Assembly (NCBI RefSeq): GCF_034555935.1
Contig: NZ_JAYDCJ010000003.1
Span: forward strand, 2,170,001-2,234,000
Origin: Marinobacter qingdaonensis
GTDB taxonomy: Bacteria > Pseudomonadota > Gammaproteobacteria > Pseudomonadales > Oleiphilaceae
DNA: 64,000 nucleotides
Direction of reading: 5' to 3'
The translations under genes were made by a program, and so were the position numbers. The first letter of the stretch is position 1. The number at the start of each line of letters is the position of its first letter. Shown in pieces: positions 50,768-60,844 of the stretch. A model generated the notes under the pieces. The model did no database searches and had not been told where the DNA came from. It saw nothing but the letters and a program-made list of their open reading frames with translations.

Positions 50768-52243
50768 ATGGCCAACAAGAGCAATACCCGTTGCGACCTG
50801 ATGCTGTTTGGCGCCCTGGGTGACCTGGCGCAGCGCAAGTTGTTTCCCGCCCTGTATCAACTCGAGCGAGCCAATCTGCTGGCCGACGGCAGCCGGATTC
50901 TCGCCATCGCCCGGACCGACGTCGACACCGACGCGGTGCGGTCCCAGCTGCGCGAGAAGCTGACGCACTACGTAAAGCCTGAGGAAATGGACGCCGAACT
51001 TGCCGACCGGTTCCTGCAGCGCGTCGATTACCTGCGCCTGGATTTCAGCGAGCCGGAAGGGTTTGGCGCGCTGAATGACTGGCATCAGCAGGGCAGCGGT
51101 GAACTGATCGTCTACATGGCGACACCGCCGTCCATGTATGGCGTCATCGCCCGCAATCTGCGCGCCGCCAGTTGCTGCACCGAGAACACCCGGGTGGTGG
51201 TCGAAAAGCCGATCGGCCATGACCTGGAATCGTCCCGGGTGATCAACGACGAACTGGGCGAGGTGTTCAAGGAAAGCCAGCTGTTCCGCATTGACCACTA
51301 CCTGGGCAAGGAAACGGTGCAGAACCTGATTGCCCTGCGCTTCGCCAACAACCTGTTCGCGTCCCAGTGGGACCAGAACCACATATCCCACGTGGAGATC
51401 ACGGTGGCAGAAAGTGTCGGCATCGAGGGCCGATGGGGCTACTTCGACAAGGCCGGCCAGATTCGCGACATGATCCAGAACCACCTGCTGCAACTGCTGT
51501 GCCTGATCGCCATGGATCCGCCCTCGGATCTGTCCGCCGACAGCATTCGCGACGAGAAGGTGAAAGTGCTGAAGGCCCTGCGTCGGGTCACTCCGGACAT
51601 GATGGAGAGCCACGTGGTGCGCGGTCAGTACACGGCCGGCACCAGCAACGGCAAGCCCGTACCGGGCTACCTGGAAGAAGAGGGTGCCAACAAGGGCAGC
51701 GACACCGAAACCTTCGTCGCGCTCAAGGCCGAAATCGAAAACTGGCGCTGGTCCGGGGTGCCCTTCTACATCCGTACCGGCAAGCGCCTGCCCGAGAAGT
51801 TGTCCCAGATCATCATCCACTTCAAGCCGGCGCCCCACTACATCTTTGATCCGGACCAGAAGCACCTGGCCAACAACAAGCTGATCATCCGGCTGCAGCC
51901 GGACGAGGGCATGTCGCTGAAGATTCTGACCAAGGACCAGGGCCTGGATAAAGGCATGCGCCTGCGCCAGGGCCCGCTCGAACTGACCTTTTCGGAAACC
52001 TTCGAAAACGACCGCATCCCGGACGCCTACGAGCGACTGCTGTGGGAGGTCATGAAGGGCAACCAGTACCTGTTTGTCCGCCGGGACGAGGTGGAGCACG
52101 CCTGGAGCTGGGTTGATCAGGTCATCCAGAACTGGCGTGACAGCGGCGCGCCCCCCAAGCGCTACGCCGCCGGAACCTGGGGGCCGGTGGCCTCCATCGC
52201 TATGATCACCCGCGACGGCAGGAGCTGGTATGAAGACGCCTGA
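50768..52243 (+). CDS. zwf: Glucose-6-phosphate 1-dehydrogenase
   Basis: Zwf oxidises glucose-6-phosphate to 6-phosphogluconolactone with NADP (or NAD). The 491-residue protein has the nucleotide loop [23 protein letters not shown], and the substrate site [13 protein letters not shown] with the catalytic His nearby. It is the first gene of zwf-pgl-eda; AAGGA precedes the ATG, and its end overlaps pgl by 14 nt. Confidence 0.97.
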   Translation: MANKSNTRCDLMLFGALGDLAQRKLFPALYQLERANLLADGSRILAIARTDVDTDAVRSQLREKLTHYVKPEEMDAELADRFLQRVDYLRLDFSEPEGFGALNDWHQQGSGELIVYMATPPSMYGVIARNLRAASCCTENTRVVVEKPIGHDLESSRVINDELGEVFKESQLFRIDHYLGKETVQNLIALRFANNLFASQWDQNHISHVEITVAESVGIEGRWGYFDKAGQIRDMIQNHLLQLLCLIAMDPPSDLSADSIRDEKVKVLKALRRVTPDMMESHVVRGQYTAGTSNGKPVPGYLEEEGANKGSDTETFVALKAEIENWRWSGVPFYIRTGKRLPEKLSQIIIHFKPAPHYIFDPDQKHLANNKLIIRLQPDEGMSLKILTKDQGLDKGMRLRQGPLELTFSETFENDRIPDAYERLLWEVMKGNQYLFVRRDEVEHAWSWVDQVIQNWRDSGAPPKRYAAGTWGPVASIAMITRDGRSWYEDA

Positions 52244-52949
52244 TCTTGGATTGCCGGCCGGCGTCGAGGTTCACGTTGACGATACCCCGGACCAGGTCGC
52301 CCTGGCGCTGGCCGACGCCGCCGCCGAGGTGCTGGCGAGCCGCTTGGAACAGGCAGAGCGGGCCAGTCTGGTGGTGTCCGGCGGCTCCACGCCGCTGCCG
52401 TTTTTCAAGGCGCTGGCCCAAAAGTCCCTGGCCTGGTCCCGTGTGGATGTGTTGCTGGCGGACGAGCGCTGGGTGCCGGAAGACCATCCGGACAGCAACA
52501 CCCGACTGGTGAAGGCCAGCCTGTTGCAGGGACCCGCGGCGGCCGCCCGTTACCTGTCCCTGAAGCAGCCCGGTGACACCCCGGCCGAGGGCCTGGCCGC
52601 CGCCAGCGCCGCCGTGGCCGATCTGGAGCTGCCGCTGGATGTGGTTATTCTCGGTATGGGCAATGATGGCCATACCGCCTCGCTGTTCCCGGACGCCCCG
52701 GAGCTGGCCCATGCCCTGAGCGCCGCGTGCCCGGACCGGGTGGCTCCGGCCAGCCCGCCGTCTCAGTCGCAGCGGCGCATTACCCTGACCCGTCCGGTGC
52801 TTCAGGGAGCCCGATTCACGGCGTTGCACCTGAAAGGGCAGGACAAGCTCGACACCCTGCAACGGGCCCTGGCCGAACCCGACAACCTGGCGGCCATGCC
52901 CATTCGCGCATTTCTCACTCCGGGACTGAGCCTGTTCTGGAGTCCCTGA
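52230..52949 (+). CDS. pgl: 6-phosphogluconolactonase
   Basis: Pgl hydrolyses 6-phosphogluconolactone. The 239-residue protein has the DevB-type motifs [36 protein letters not shown] and [15 protein letters not shown]. The start lies 14 nt inside zwf, which suggests coupled translation. Confidence 0.95.
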   Translation: MKTPDLGLPAGVEVHVDDTPDQVALALADAAAEVLASRLEQAERASLVVSGGSTPLPFFKALAQKSLAWSRVDVLLADERWVPEDHPDSNTRLVKASLLQGPAAAARYLSLKQPGDTPAEGLAAASAAVADLELPLDVVILGMGNDGHTASLFPDAPELAHALSAACPDRVAPASPPSQSQRRITLTRPVLQGARFTALHLKGQDKLDTLQRALAEPDNLAAMPIRAFLTPGLSLFWSP

Positions 52950-52977
52950 GCCCGATTTTCTGTTTTTGGAGACCACT

Positions 52978-53631
52978 ATGACTCAACTGTCTGAATTTCA
53001 AAGGGAGCGGGTCCAGGCCGTATTGGCGGCCTCACCCCTGGTGCCGGTAATTGCCATCCAGGAGCTGGAGGACGCCGTGCCCCTGTGTCAGGCCCTGGTC
53101 GATGGCGGCATCAAGGTACTGGAAATCACCCTCCGTACCGAACACGGGGTCGACGCCATCCGCGCCGTCCGCGAAGCCATCCCCGAGGCCTGGGTGGGGG
53201 CAGGGACGGTCACCAGCGTGGCCGAGTACCGCAAGGTCGAGGCCGCCGGCGCCCAGTTCGTCATCACCCCCGGAGTTACCGAGGCCATCCTGGAGTTCGG
53301 CGTTACCTCGGAGGCACCGCTGCTGCCCGGCATTTCCACGGTATCGGAACTGATGATGGGCTATGCCCTGGGCTATCGTGAGTTCAAGTTCTTCCCTGCC
53401 GAGGTATCCGGCGGAGCCGCGGCCTTGAAAGCCTTCAGCGGTCCGTTCGGTGACGTCACCTTCTGCCCCACTGGTGGTATCCGCCGCGACACGGCGAAGG
53501 ACTATCTGGCCCTGAAAAACGTCAAGGCCGTTGGTGGCTCCTGGCTGACGCCGGCGGATGTGGTGGCCAACAAGGACTGGGCCCAGATTACTGAAATCGC
53601 CCGTGGGAGTTTGGCTGACCTTCAGGGGTGA
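52978..53631 (+). CDS. eda: KDPG aldolase
   Basis: Eda splits 2-keto-3-deoxy-6-phosphogluconate to pyruvate and glyceraldehyde-3-phosphate. The 217-residue class I aldolase has Glu49 in LEITLRT and the Schiff-base Lys137 in REFKFFPAE. ATG 52978 has GGAGA at 52968-52972; the in-frame TTG at 52966 overlaps that site. The gene is followed by the multi-hairpin element. Confidence 0.96.
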   Translation: MTQLSEFQRERVQAVLAASPLVPVIAIQELEDAVPLCQALVDGGIKVLEITLRTEHGVDAIRAVREAIPEAWVGAGTVTSVAEYRKVEAAGAQFVITPGVTEAILEFGVTSEAPLLPGISTVSELMMGYALGYREFKFFPAEVSGGAAALKAFSGPFGDVTFCPTGGIRRDTAKDYLALKNVKAVGGSWLTPADVVANKDWAQITEIARGSLADLQG

Positions 53632-53647
53632 GTGTACTGCCTGAAGC

Positions 53648-53787
53648 CTGCCAGTTCTGGAGTTGGCAGCCCGAGGACCGGCATTCCGGGAATCGCTGCG
53701 AGCACATCCATGTGCCCTTGAGGCTGGCCATCCTTGGCCAGCCACATTCCCGGAACGCCGGTCCCCGGGCCGCTGCCAGCTGCAGCG
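53648..53787. repeat. Multi-hairpin intergenic element between eda and pykA
   Basis: About 140 bp fold into several nested stems. The main arms are GGACCGGCATTCCGGGAAT (53675-53693) and ATTCCCGGAACGCCGGTCC (53746-53764), reverse complements with one mismatch. Inside are GCACAT/ATGTGC (53702-53715) and GGCTGGCCA/TGGCCAGCC (53722-53743). Outside are CTGCCA/TGGCAG (53648-53669) and CGCTGC/GCAGCG (53771-53787). It looks like a REP/BIME-type repeat or a structured RNA; no protein is likely. Confidence 0.65.
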
Positions 53788-53828
53788 ATATCTCAGCAGT
53801 TGTCCTTAGTCTCTTTGAAAGAAGTCGG

Positions 53829-53866
53829 CCACAAAAAACTAGGCCCCATCGAGTGGGGCCTGGTTT
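53829..53866 (-). terminator. Terminator after pykA
   Basis: AGGCCCCA (53841-53848) and TGGGGCCT (53854-53861) form the stem; the A6 run at 53833-53838 is a T run on the minus strand. Confidence 0.88.
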
Positions 53867-53893
53867 TCATGCTAAAACGCCAATGGAGTTGGG

Positions 53894-55342
53894 CTAGCGA
53901 ATCTCCGAGCCAACCCGAACAATCTTCATGGTGTTGGTGCCGCCCTGGGCATTCACATAGTCACCCTTGGTGATAACCACCAGGTCACCTTCCTTCACGG
54001 CTCCCCGATTCACCAGTTCAGAGATCGCCAGCGCATTGGTGCGCTCATTTGGCACCTTGGCGGAGTCGAAGGGGATGGTCTGCACGCCCCGATACAGCAC
54101 GACCCGGTGCTGGGTCCAGTGATGACGGGAGAACGCAAAGATTGGCAGGCTCGACTTGATGCGGGACATCAGTCGCGGTGTGGCGCCGGTTTCGGTCAGG
54201 CAGATGATCGCGGCGACACCCTCCAGGTGGTTGGCGGCGTACATGGCGGACAGGGCGATGGCTTCGTCCACTTCCTCCATGCTTTCGTGAATTCGGTGCT
54301 TGGACTGGTGCATGGACGGGTGCTTCTCGGCGCCCAGGCAGATGCGCACCATGGCTTCCACGGCCTCTTTCGGGTAGTCGCCCACCGCGGTTTCGGCCGA
54401 CAGCATCACCGCGTCGGTGTAGTCCATGACTGCGTTGGCGACGTCGGAGACTTCCGCGCGGGTGGGCATGGGGCTGGTGATCATCGATTCCATCATCTGG
54501 GTGGCGGTGATCACGGCACGGTTGAGTACCCGGGCTCGCTGGATGATGTGCTTCTGCACGCCCACCAGTTCGGCATCGCCAATCTCGACCGCCAGATCGC
54601 CCCGGGCCACCATGACGGCGTCGGAGGCCTCGATGACCGCGTCCAGGGCTTCGACGTCGTGGGCCAGTTCCGCCCGTTCGATCTTTGCCACCAGGCCGGC
54701 GTTGGAGCCGGCATCCTTGAGCAGTTTGCGGGCCACGTGCATGTCGTCCGCGGTCCGAACGAAGGACACCGCAACATAGTCCGCGTCCAGTTTGGCGGCG
54801 GTCACTATGTCCTGCTTGTCCTTTTCGGTCAGGGCGTCGGCAGACAGACCACCGCCGCGCTTGTTCAGGCCCTTGTTGTTGGACAGCGGGCCGCCGATCA
54901 GCACCTTGGAGGTGATGCTGTGATCGTCAACGGACTGCACTTCCATTTCAATGCGGCCGTCGTCGAGTACCAGGATGTCGCCAGGCTCGACGTCCCGGAT
55001 CAGCTGTTCGTAGTCGATACCCACGCGCTGGTCGGTACCCGCTTCCTTGTCCATGGCGGCGTCCAGCACGAAGGTCTGGCCGGCGCTCAGGGTGACCTTG
55101 TTTTCGGCAAAGCGGGCAATGCGCAGTTTCGGGCCCTGGAGGTCGGCCAGCAGGGCAACGAAGCGGCCCTGAGCGGCGGCGGCCTCGCGCACCCGTCGGG
55201 CGCGTCCGATGTGTTCTTCGGCGCTGCCGTGGGAGAAATTCAGTCGGGTAACATCGACTCCGGCGCCGATGATGGCGGCAAGGGACTCTGGCGAGTCGGT
55301 GGAGGGGCCGAGGGTGGCGACAATTTTGGTACGCCTGAGCAT
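53894..55342 (-). CDS. pykA: Pyruvate kinase
   Basis: This enzyme converts phosphoenolpyruvate and ADP to pyruvate and ATP. The 482-residue protein has [28 protein letters not shown], the active-site IERAELAHD region with the catalytic Lys (LVAKIERAE), [12 protein letters not shown], and [27 protein letters not shown] in its substrate pocket. It resembles the PykA (AMP/sugar-phosphate-activated) type. It is on the minus strand, 68 nt downstream of gapA, so they may share a transcript. Confidence 0.95.
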   Translation of the reverse strand: MLRRTKIVATLGPSTDSPESLAAIIGAGVDVTRLNFSHGSAEEHIGRARRVREAAAAQGRFVALLADLQGPKLRIARFAENKVTLSAGQTFVLDAAMDKEAGTDQRVGIDYEQLIRDVEPGDILVLDDGRIEMEVQSVDDHSITSKVLIGGPLSNNKGLNKRGGGLSADALTEKDKQDIVTAAKLDADYVAVSFVRTADDMHVARKLLKDAGSNAGLVAKIERAELAHDVEALDAVIEASDAVMVARGDLAVEIGDAELVGVQKHIIQRARVLNRAVITATQMMESMITSPMPTRAEVSDVANAVMDYTDAVMLSAETAVGDYPKEAVEAMVRICLGAEKHPSMHQSKHRIHESMEEVDEAIALSAMYAANHLEGVAAIICLTETGATPRLMSRIKSSLPIFAFSRHHWTQHRVVLYRGVQTIPFDSAKVPNERTNALAISELVNRGAVKEGDLVVITKGDYVNAQGGTNTMKIVRVGSEIR

Positions 55343-55410
55343 GGTTGGTGTCCTTTGGTTCTTTGGTAGAGGCTCGAACAGGGTAGCGGAATATTCCGGG
55401 CCGGCCAGTG

Positions 55411-56415
55411 TTAGTGGCCGGCTTTCATCAGTGCGATGGCATTATCCAGCATGCGATTCGAAAAACCCCACTCATTGTCGTACCAGGCCATGACTTTTAC
55501 ATGACGGCCCAGGACGCGGGTGTGATTGGCATCGAAGACGCTGGAGAGGGCATTGTGGTTGAAGTCCACGCTGACCAGTTTCTCGATATTGTAACCCAGC
55601 ACCGGGTTGTTCTCGGCAGCCGCTTTCACGGCCGCGTTGATTTCCTCCACCGTGGTATCCCGGCTGGCGATGAAGCCGAAGTCGACCAGGGACACGTTAA
55701 TGGTCGGCACCCGCACGGCCAGGCCGTCCAGTTTGCCGTCCAGGGCCGGGATCACCTTGCCGATGGCGGCGGCGGCGCCGGTCTTGGTCGGGATCATGGA
55801 CTGGGTGGCCGAGCGCGCCCGGTACAGGTCACTGTGGTACACGTCACTCAATTTCTGGTCGTTGGTGTACGAGTGTATGGTGGTCATCAGGCCGCTTTCG
55901 ATGCCCACGGTCTTGTGCAGGGCTTCCACCACCGGTGCCAGGCAGTTGGTGGTGCAGGAGGCGTTGCTGATGATGTTGTCATCGGCGGTCAGGGCCTGAT
56001 CGTTGACGCCGTAAACCACGGTGGCGTCCGCGTCCGGACTGGGGGCGGAGATGATGACCTTTTTCGCACCCGCGCGCAGGTGGGCGGCGGCCTGGTCCCG
56101 TTTGGTGAACAGGCCGGTGCATTCGAACACCACGTCAACGCGATGGTCGCCCCAGGGCAACTGTTCCGGGTTGCGCAGGGCGGTAATGGCGATCCGGTCG
56201 CCGTCAACGGTCAGGGATTCGGCATCGTGGCTGACGTCGGCGGCGAAGCGGCCATGCACACTGTCGTATTTGAGCAGATGGGCGTTGGTTTCGGCGTCGC
56301 CGAGGTCGTTGATGGCGACGATCTGAAGTTGGTTGCGGTAGTTATTTTCATACAATGCCCGGAGAACATTGCGACCGATGCGGCCAAAACCGTTGATTGC
56401 GATGCGGATTGTCAT
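55411..56415 (-). CDS. gapA: Glyceraldehyde-3-phosphate dehydrogenase, type I
   Basis: This enzyme oxidises glyceraldehyde-3-phosphate to 1,3-bisphosphoglycerate with NAD. The 334-residue protein has [15 protein letters not shown], the catalytic Cys in [13 protein letters not shown], and His in [12 protein letters not shown] 56415 follows AAGGAGT; the frame is open far upstream but that part is not GAPDH. It is divergent from edd, the same arrangement as gap-1/edd in Pseudomonas. Confidence 0.95.
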   Translation of the reverse strand: MTIRIAINGFGRIGRNVLRALYENNYRNQLQIVAINDLGDAETNAHLLKYDSVHGRFAADVSHDAESLTVDGDRIAITALRNPEQLPWGDHRVDVVFECTGLFTKRDQAAAHLRAGAKKVIISAPSPDADATVVYGVNDQALTADDNIISNASCTTNCLAPVVEALHKTVGIESGLMTTIHSYTNDQKLSDVYHSDLYRARSATQSMIPTKTGAAAAIGKVIPALDGKLDGLAVRVPTINVSLVDFGFIASRDTTVEEINAAVKAAAENNPVLGYNIEKLVSVDFNHNALSSVFDANHTRVLGRHVKVMAWYDNEWGFSNRMLDNAIALMKAGH

Positions 56416-56462
56416 GTTCTGACTCCTTGTTTGGCTAATTTTTGTTCGTTTCATCTCTATTT

Positions 56463-56541
56463 TGTAGTAAATATAACAACAAAAAAAGAGTAAATGAACG
56501 ATCAAAGGGTGGAAATGCCAAAAAAAGGAAGTAAAATTACA
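56463..56541. promoter_or_regulatory. HexR-like sites in the gapA/edd divergent region
   Basis: Bases 56527-56541 (GGAAGTAAAATTACA) match the HexR consensus at 12 of 15, with a perfect right half. Bases 56463-56477 (TGTAGTAAATATAAC) match at about 11 of 15, with a perfect left half; the same place reads TTGT-N10-ACAA, near the Pseudomonas form. The gap is strongly A/T rich, as in hexR/zwf. Confidence 0.45.
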
Positions 56542-56584
56542 TCTTAAAACCACCACTCTAATAATGAACGCGATGGAGCTCAGC

Positions 56585-58405
56585 ATGCACCCCACCGTCG
56601 ACAAGGTTACCCAGCGAATCATCGAGCGCAGCCGCGGTACGCGGCAGGACTACCTTCAACGCATGAACGCTTTGAAGGCGCAATCCCCCCACCGCAGCTC
56701 ACTGTCCTGCGGCAACCTCGCCCACGGCTTCGCGGCCTGCGGCCAGGATGACAAATACACCCTGAAGTTCATGAACAAGGCCAACGTCGCCATGGTGACG
56801 GCCTACAACGATATGCTTTCGGCCCACCAACCCTATGAAAAGTTCCCGGAGATGATCCGGGAGGCGGCGCGTGGCATGGGCTCGGTGGCCCAAGTGGCCG
56901 GTGGCACCCCGGCGATGTGCGACGGCGTGACCCAGGGGCAGCCGGGCATGGAACTGAGCCTGTTTTCCCGGGACACCATCGCCATGAGCACCGCGGTGGC
57001 GCTGAGTCACAACATGTTTGACGCCACCCTGCTGCTGGGGATCTGTGACAAGATCGTGCCCGGTCTGCTGATTGGCTCGCTCAGTTTTGGCTACCTGCCC
57101 ACCATCCTGCTGCCTGCCGGTCCCATGCCGTCCGGCTTGCCCAACAAGGAGAAACAGCGGATCCGTCAGCTCTACGCCGAAGGCAAGGTCGGCAAGGACG
57201 AGCTGCTGGAGGCCGAAAGCAAGTCCTACCACAGCCCCGGCACCTGCACCTTTTATGGCACCGCCAACAGCAACCAGCTGCTGGTTGAGGTGATGGGTCT
57301 GCATCTGCCCGGTTCGGCCTTTGTGAATCCCAACACGCCCCTGCGGGATGAGCTGACCCGGTTTGCCACCGAGCAGGTCATCCGGCTGTCCAAACCCCAC
57401 GGCGGCGAATTGGGCCTGGCGGACATGGTCGACGAGAAAGCCATCGTCAATGCCCTGGTGGCCTTGCTGGTCACCGGCGGCTCCACCAATCACACCATTC
57501 ACTGGATCGCCATTGCCCGGGCGGCGGGCATCATCATTGACTGGAACGATTACGCCGAGCTGTCCTCGGTGGTGCCATCGATGACCCGAATCTACCCCAA
57601 CGGTCAGGAAGACGTGAACGCCTTCCACGAGGCCGGTGGCACGCCGTTTCTGATTCGCGAGCTGCTGTCGGGCGGGTACCTGCACAACGATGTCAACACG
57701 GTGGTCGGCCACGGTCTTGAGCGTTACACCGAGATGCCAGAGCTGGAGGGCGGTAAGCTGGTCTGGAAACCGGCACCGGAAAAGAGCTTGCGCCCGGATG
57801 TACTCAGCTCGGCCGCCGAGCCGTTCGCACCGGATGGTGGCTTGCGGGTGCTGGATGGCAATCTGGGCCGGGGCGTGATCAAGGTCTCGGCGGTGGCCCC
57901 GGAGCACCGGGTGGTGGAGGCGCCGGCGGTGGTGTTCGATGACCAGAACGAGCTCAAGGCCGCTTTTGACGCCGGTGATCTGGACCGGGATTGCGTGGTG
58001 ATCGTGCGCTTCCAGGGACCCAAGAGTAACGGCATGCCGGAACTGCACAAGCTCACGCCGTACCTGGGGGTGTTGCAGGATCGCGGGTACAAGGTTGGCC
58101 TGGTCACCGACGGCCGCATGTCGGGCGCGTCCGGCAAGGTGCCGGCAGCCATTCATGTCTACCCGGAGGCCCTGGAAGGCGGGCCCCTGGCGCGGGTCAA
58201 GAACGGCGATCTGATTCGGCTGGATGCCGAGCAGGGCGTGCTGTCGGTGCAGCTTGAGGACCGGGTTTTCGCCGACCGGGAATCGGCCAGCGCGGACCTG
58301 ACCGGGTACCATCACGGCTACGGACGGGAACTGTTTGGCTGGATGCGCCGCGCCGCCGGCAACCCCGAGGAAGGCGCCAGCTTTTTCTGGAATCACGACG
58401 CATGA
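56585..58405 (+). CDS. edd: 6-phosphogluconate dehydratase
   Basis: Edd dehydrates 6-phosphogluconate to KDPG. The 606-residue IlvD/Edd-family protein has cluster-binding cysteines in [15 protein letters not shown] and [13 protein letters not shown], and the conserved [20 protein letters not shown] 56585 is preferred because GGAG at 56575-56578 is 6 nt away; ATG 56564 would add seven residues and lacks a ribosome site. The stop overlaps the glk start (ATGA). Confidence 0.95.
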   Translation: MHPTVDKVTQRIIERSRGTRQDYLQRMNALKAQSPHRSSLSCGNLAHGFAACGQDDKYTLKFMNKANVAMVTAYNDMLSAHQPYEKFPEMIREAARGMGSVAQVAGGTPAMCDGVTQGQPGMELSLFSRDTIAMSTAVALSHNMFDATLLLGICDKIVPGLLIGSLSFGYLPTILLPAGPMPSGLPNKEKQRIRQLYAEGKVGKDELLEAESKSYHSPGTCTFYGTANSNQLLVEVMGLHLPGSAFVNPNTPLRDELTRFATEQVIRLSKPHGGELGLADMVDEKAIVNALVALLVTGGSTNHTIHWIAIARAAGIIIDWNDYAELSSVVPSMTRIYPNGQEDVNAFHEAGGTPFLIRELLSGGYLHNDVNTVVGHGLERYTEMPELEGGKLVWKPAPEKSLRPDVLSSAAEPFAPDGGLRVLDGNLGRGVIKVSAVAPEHRVVEAPAVVFDDQNELKAAFDAGDLDRDCVVIVRFQGPKSNGMPELHKLTPYLGVLQDRGYKVGLVTDGRMSGASGKVPAAIHVYPEALEGGPLARVKNGDLIRLDAEQGVLSVQLEDRVFADRESASADLTGYHHGYGRELFGWMRRAAGNPEEGASFFWNHDA

Positions 58406-59367
58406 CTGCCGTTCAGTACGCCCTGGTGGGTGACATCGGCGGCACCAACGCCCGATTCGCCCTGGTCGAGCAGGGCGGCTTCGAGCCCCAGGCGATCGAG
58501 GTCCTGGCCTGTGGTGACTACGGCACCCTGGACGAAGCCGTGGTCGATTACCTGGCCCGGGCCGGGGTTGCCGAGGTTGCGGAAGCCTGCTTTGCCGTGG
58601 CCTCGCCCGTCACCGGAACCCAGATCCGAATGACCAACAATCACTGGCGGTTTGACACCGAAGAGGTCCGGGCCCGATTTGGCTGGCGGACCTTCAAGGT
58701 GATTAACGATTTTACCGCGATGGCGCTGGGGGTGCCCCACGTGCCCGAGCACAACCTGGTACCGGTGTGCGGCGGACCGGGCGACCCGCATCGGCCCAGG
58801 CTGGTGATTGGGCCCGGCACCGGCCTGGGGGTGTCGGGACTGGTGCCCATCACCAACGGCTGGGTGCCGTTGATGACCGAGGGCGGCCACGTGGATTTCG
58901 CCCCGACCGAAGACACCGAGATGGCCATCCTGCGAATTCTCAAAGCACGCTTCGGTCGGGTGTCGGTGGAGCGCATTCTGTGCGGCCAGGGCCTGTTGAA
59001 CCTCTACCAGGCCCACGCCGAAATTCAGGGCCTGCCGGCGCCGCTGGACGCGCCCGAGAAAATCACGGCCGCGGCCCTGGGACAGGAGGATGCGCTGGCG
59101 CGCGCCAGCCTGCGGCATTTCTGCGAGATCCTGGGGCGGGTCACTGGCAACGCGGTCCTGACCCTGGGCAGTACCGGAGGCGTCTACCTGTGTGGCGGTA
59201 TTTTGCCACGCTTCCTCGATTTCTTCCTGGAAAGCCCGTTTCGCGCGGGCCTTGAGGACAAGGGGCGGATGCGCCCGTTGATCGAGCGCACGCCGGTGTT
59301 CGTGGTGACCGAGCCCTACACCGGGCTCCTGGGTGCCGCCGAGGCCCTGGCCAACGCCGAAGTCTGA
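58402..59367 (+). CDS. glk: Glucokinase
   Basis: Glk phosphorylates glucose with ATP. The 321-residue protein of the bacterial glucokinase family has the phosphate loop [12 protein letters not shown], the [13 protein letters not shown] segment, [10 protein letters not shown] with the glucose-binding Glu/His, and [10 protein letters not shown]. It is translationally coupled to edd. The Pseudomonas gltR genes that usually follow are absent. Confidence 0.95.
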   Translation: MTAVQYALVGDIGGTNARFALVEQGGFEPQAIEVLACGDYGTLDEAVVDYLARAGVAEVAEACFAVASPVTGTQIRMTNNHWRFDTEEVRARFGWRTFKVINDFTAMALGVPHVPEHNLVPVCGGPGDPHRPRLVIGPGTGLGVSGLVPITNGWVPLMTEGGHVDFAPTEDTEMAILRILKARFGRVSVERILCGQGLLNLYQAHAEIQGLPAPLDAPEKITAAALGQEDALARASLRHFCEILGRVTGNAVLTLGSTGGVYLCGGILPRFLDFFLESPFRAGLEDKGRMRPLIERTPVFVVTEPYTGLLGAAEALANAEV

Positions 59368-59390
59368 GCCTTCCTGCTACCAGAGCCTGG

Positions 59391-60125
59391 TCACAGGTAG
59401 TGGACCAACTGGTCCTGGTCGAACCGGTATTGCTGGTTGTAGACCCCGTTCTCCGCGCGCCGGCCGGCGGCGACCACCATGGTCACCAGACCGCGGCGCG
59501 GAATCCCGAGCAGTTTTTTCACCCGATACTCGTCGAAGCCTTCCATCGGACAGGAGTCGTAGCCGTGGGCGCGCAGGGCCAGCATCAGGTTCTGCGCGGC
59601 CAGCGCGGTCGACTTGGTGGCCCAGACGTTCATTTCAGCGGGCGAGTAAGGGCCGCGCGGAACCGGGCGCGCCAGCCCGAGCACCAGCCCGGCCGCTTTC
59701 TTGGCCGCGCCCAGTACCCCAAACGGGCCCTGGTTGTAGTGGATCGGCGCGATCTTCCGGTAGTACTTGTCGACGATGGGCGGTAAGGTAGCCTCGGGCC
59801 AGTGCTCCAGCGCCAGCCGGGCGTGGCGCCGCCAGGTGTCGGTGCGGGCGACGATGGCGATCAGCACCGGCGCCGTCCGGGCCGCATTCTGGCCCAGGCA
59901 GGCCTCGGCCAGCCGGGCTTTCAGTTCCGGGGTCTGCACCACGTAGAATTCCCAGGGTTGCAGGTTGCTGGAATTGGGCGCCAGGGTGGCCAGTTCCAGG
60001 CAGTCGGCCAGCACCTGGGGCGGTACGGGCTCGCTCAGGAACCGGCGTACGGACCGGCGTGAGCGCACCACCTTCTGAAACTCCTCAACGTTGATCTCGG
60101 GCAAGGCGCCGGCATTGGCGTTCAT
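59391..60125 (-). CDS. Nitroreductase-family flavoprotein
   Basis: The 244-residue protein has the FMN-binding start RSRRSVRRFLSEPV, APNSSNLQPWEFYVV and the C-terminal GIPRRGLVTMVVAAGRR of the nitroreductase fold. Family members reduce nitroaromatics, quinones or flavins with NAD(P)H; the natural substrate here is unknown. It is convergent with glk at 23 nt. Confidence 0.85.
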   Translation of the reverse strand: MNANAGALPEINVEEFQKVVRSRRSVRRFLSEPVPPQVLADCLELATLAPNSSNLQPWEFYVVQTPELKARLAEACLGQNAARTAPVLIAIVARTDTWRRHARLALEHWPEATLPPIVDKYYRKIAPIHYNQGPFGVLGAAKKAAGLVLGLARPVPRGPYSPAEMNVWATKSTALAAQNLMLALRAHGYDSCPMEGFDEYRVKKLLGIPRRGLVTMVVAAGRRAENGVYNQQYRFDQDQLVHYL

Positions 60126-60238
60126 GATGGCTTCCTTTCAGTGTGGGTTGCTGGGAACCCATGGATACCACAAACTGCCCCTGATGCAATTGCCGGAATG
60201 ACTTTGGAGGCGGGCTTGGGCCTGTGAGTGAGGGTGAC

Positions 60239-60844
60239 ATGACGGAGCAGCTGGCGGAGCTGCCGTTTCAGGAGCTGGTGCAACGGGTGCGGGCGTGCAC
60301 CCTGTGCGCGGACCATTTACCCCTGGGGCCCCGGCCGGTGGTCCAGTTGTCGCAGACGTCGAAAATTCTGGTGGTCGGGCAGGCGCCGGGCCGACGCGTG
60401 CACGACACCGGGTTACCCTTTAACGACCCGAGCGGCGACCGCTTGCGGGCCTGGATGGGCATCGACCGGGACACCTTCTACGACGACCGGCAGCTGGCGA
60501 TTCTCCCCATGGGCTTCTGTTATCCGGGTACGGGTAAATCGGGCGACCTGCCGCCCCGGCCCGAATGTGCGCCGGCGTGGCGGCAACTGCTGCTGGACCG
60601 GCTGCCCGACATCGCGCTGACCCTGGTCATTGGCCAGTACGCCCACGCCTGGCATCTGCCCGATGGCGAGCGGTCGGTGACCGGCAACGTCCAACAATGG
60701 GCCAGGTACTGGCCGACACTGGTGCCCATGCCGCACCCAAGCCCGCGCAACAATCTTTGGCTCAGGCGCAATCCCTGGTTCGAGCAGGAGGTGGTGCCAG
60801 CCTTGCAGAGGCGGGTGGCCGAGGTGCTGGGGCAAACCGACTAG
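60239..60844 (+). CDS. Uracil-DNA glycosylase family protein (Fe-S type)
   Basis: The 201-residue protein has the uracil-pocket motif VVGQAPGRRVHDTG and the C-terminal PHPSPRN loop of the UDG superfamily. Four cysteines (CTLC near the N-terminus, and GFC and PEC 16 residues apart in the middle) match the spacing of the 4Fe-4S ligands of family 4 enzymes. It may excise uracil or serve another repair role. ATG 60239 has GAGGG just upstream. Its last four bases overlap the end of glpD, which is convergent. Confidence 0.8.
   Translation: MTEQLAELPFQELVQRVRACTLCADHLPLGPRPVVQLSQTSKILVVGQAPGRRVHDTGLPFNDPSGDRLRAWMGIDRDTFYDDRQLAILPMGFCYPGTGKSGDLPPRPECAPAWRQLLLDRLPDIALTLVIGQYAHAWHLPDGERSVTGNVQQWARYWPTLVPMPHPSPRNNLWLRRNPWFEQEVVPALQRRVAEVLGQTD

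Noticed and set aside
53628..53897. An 89-codon plus-strand frame after eda
   Set aside because: It lies entirely within the hairpin element and pykA terminator, overlaps the eda stop, and its product looks like translated inverted repeats.
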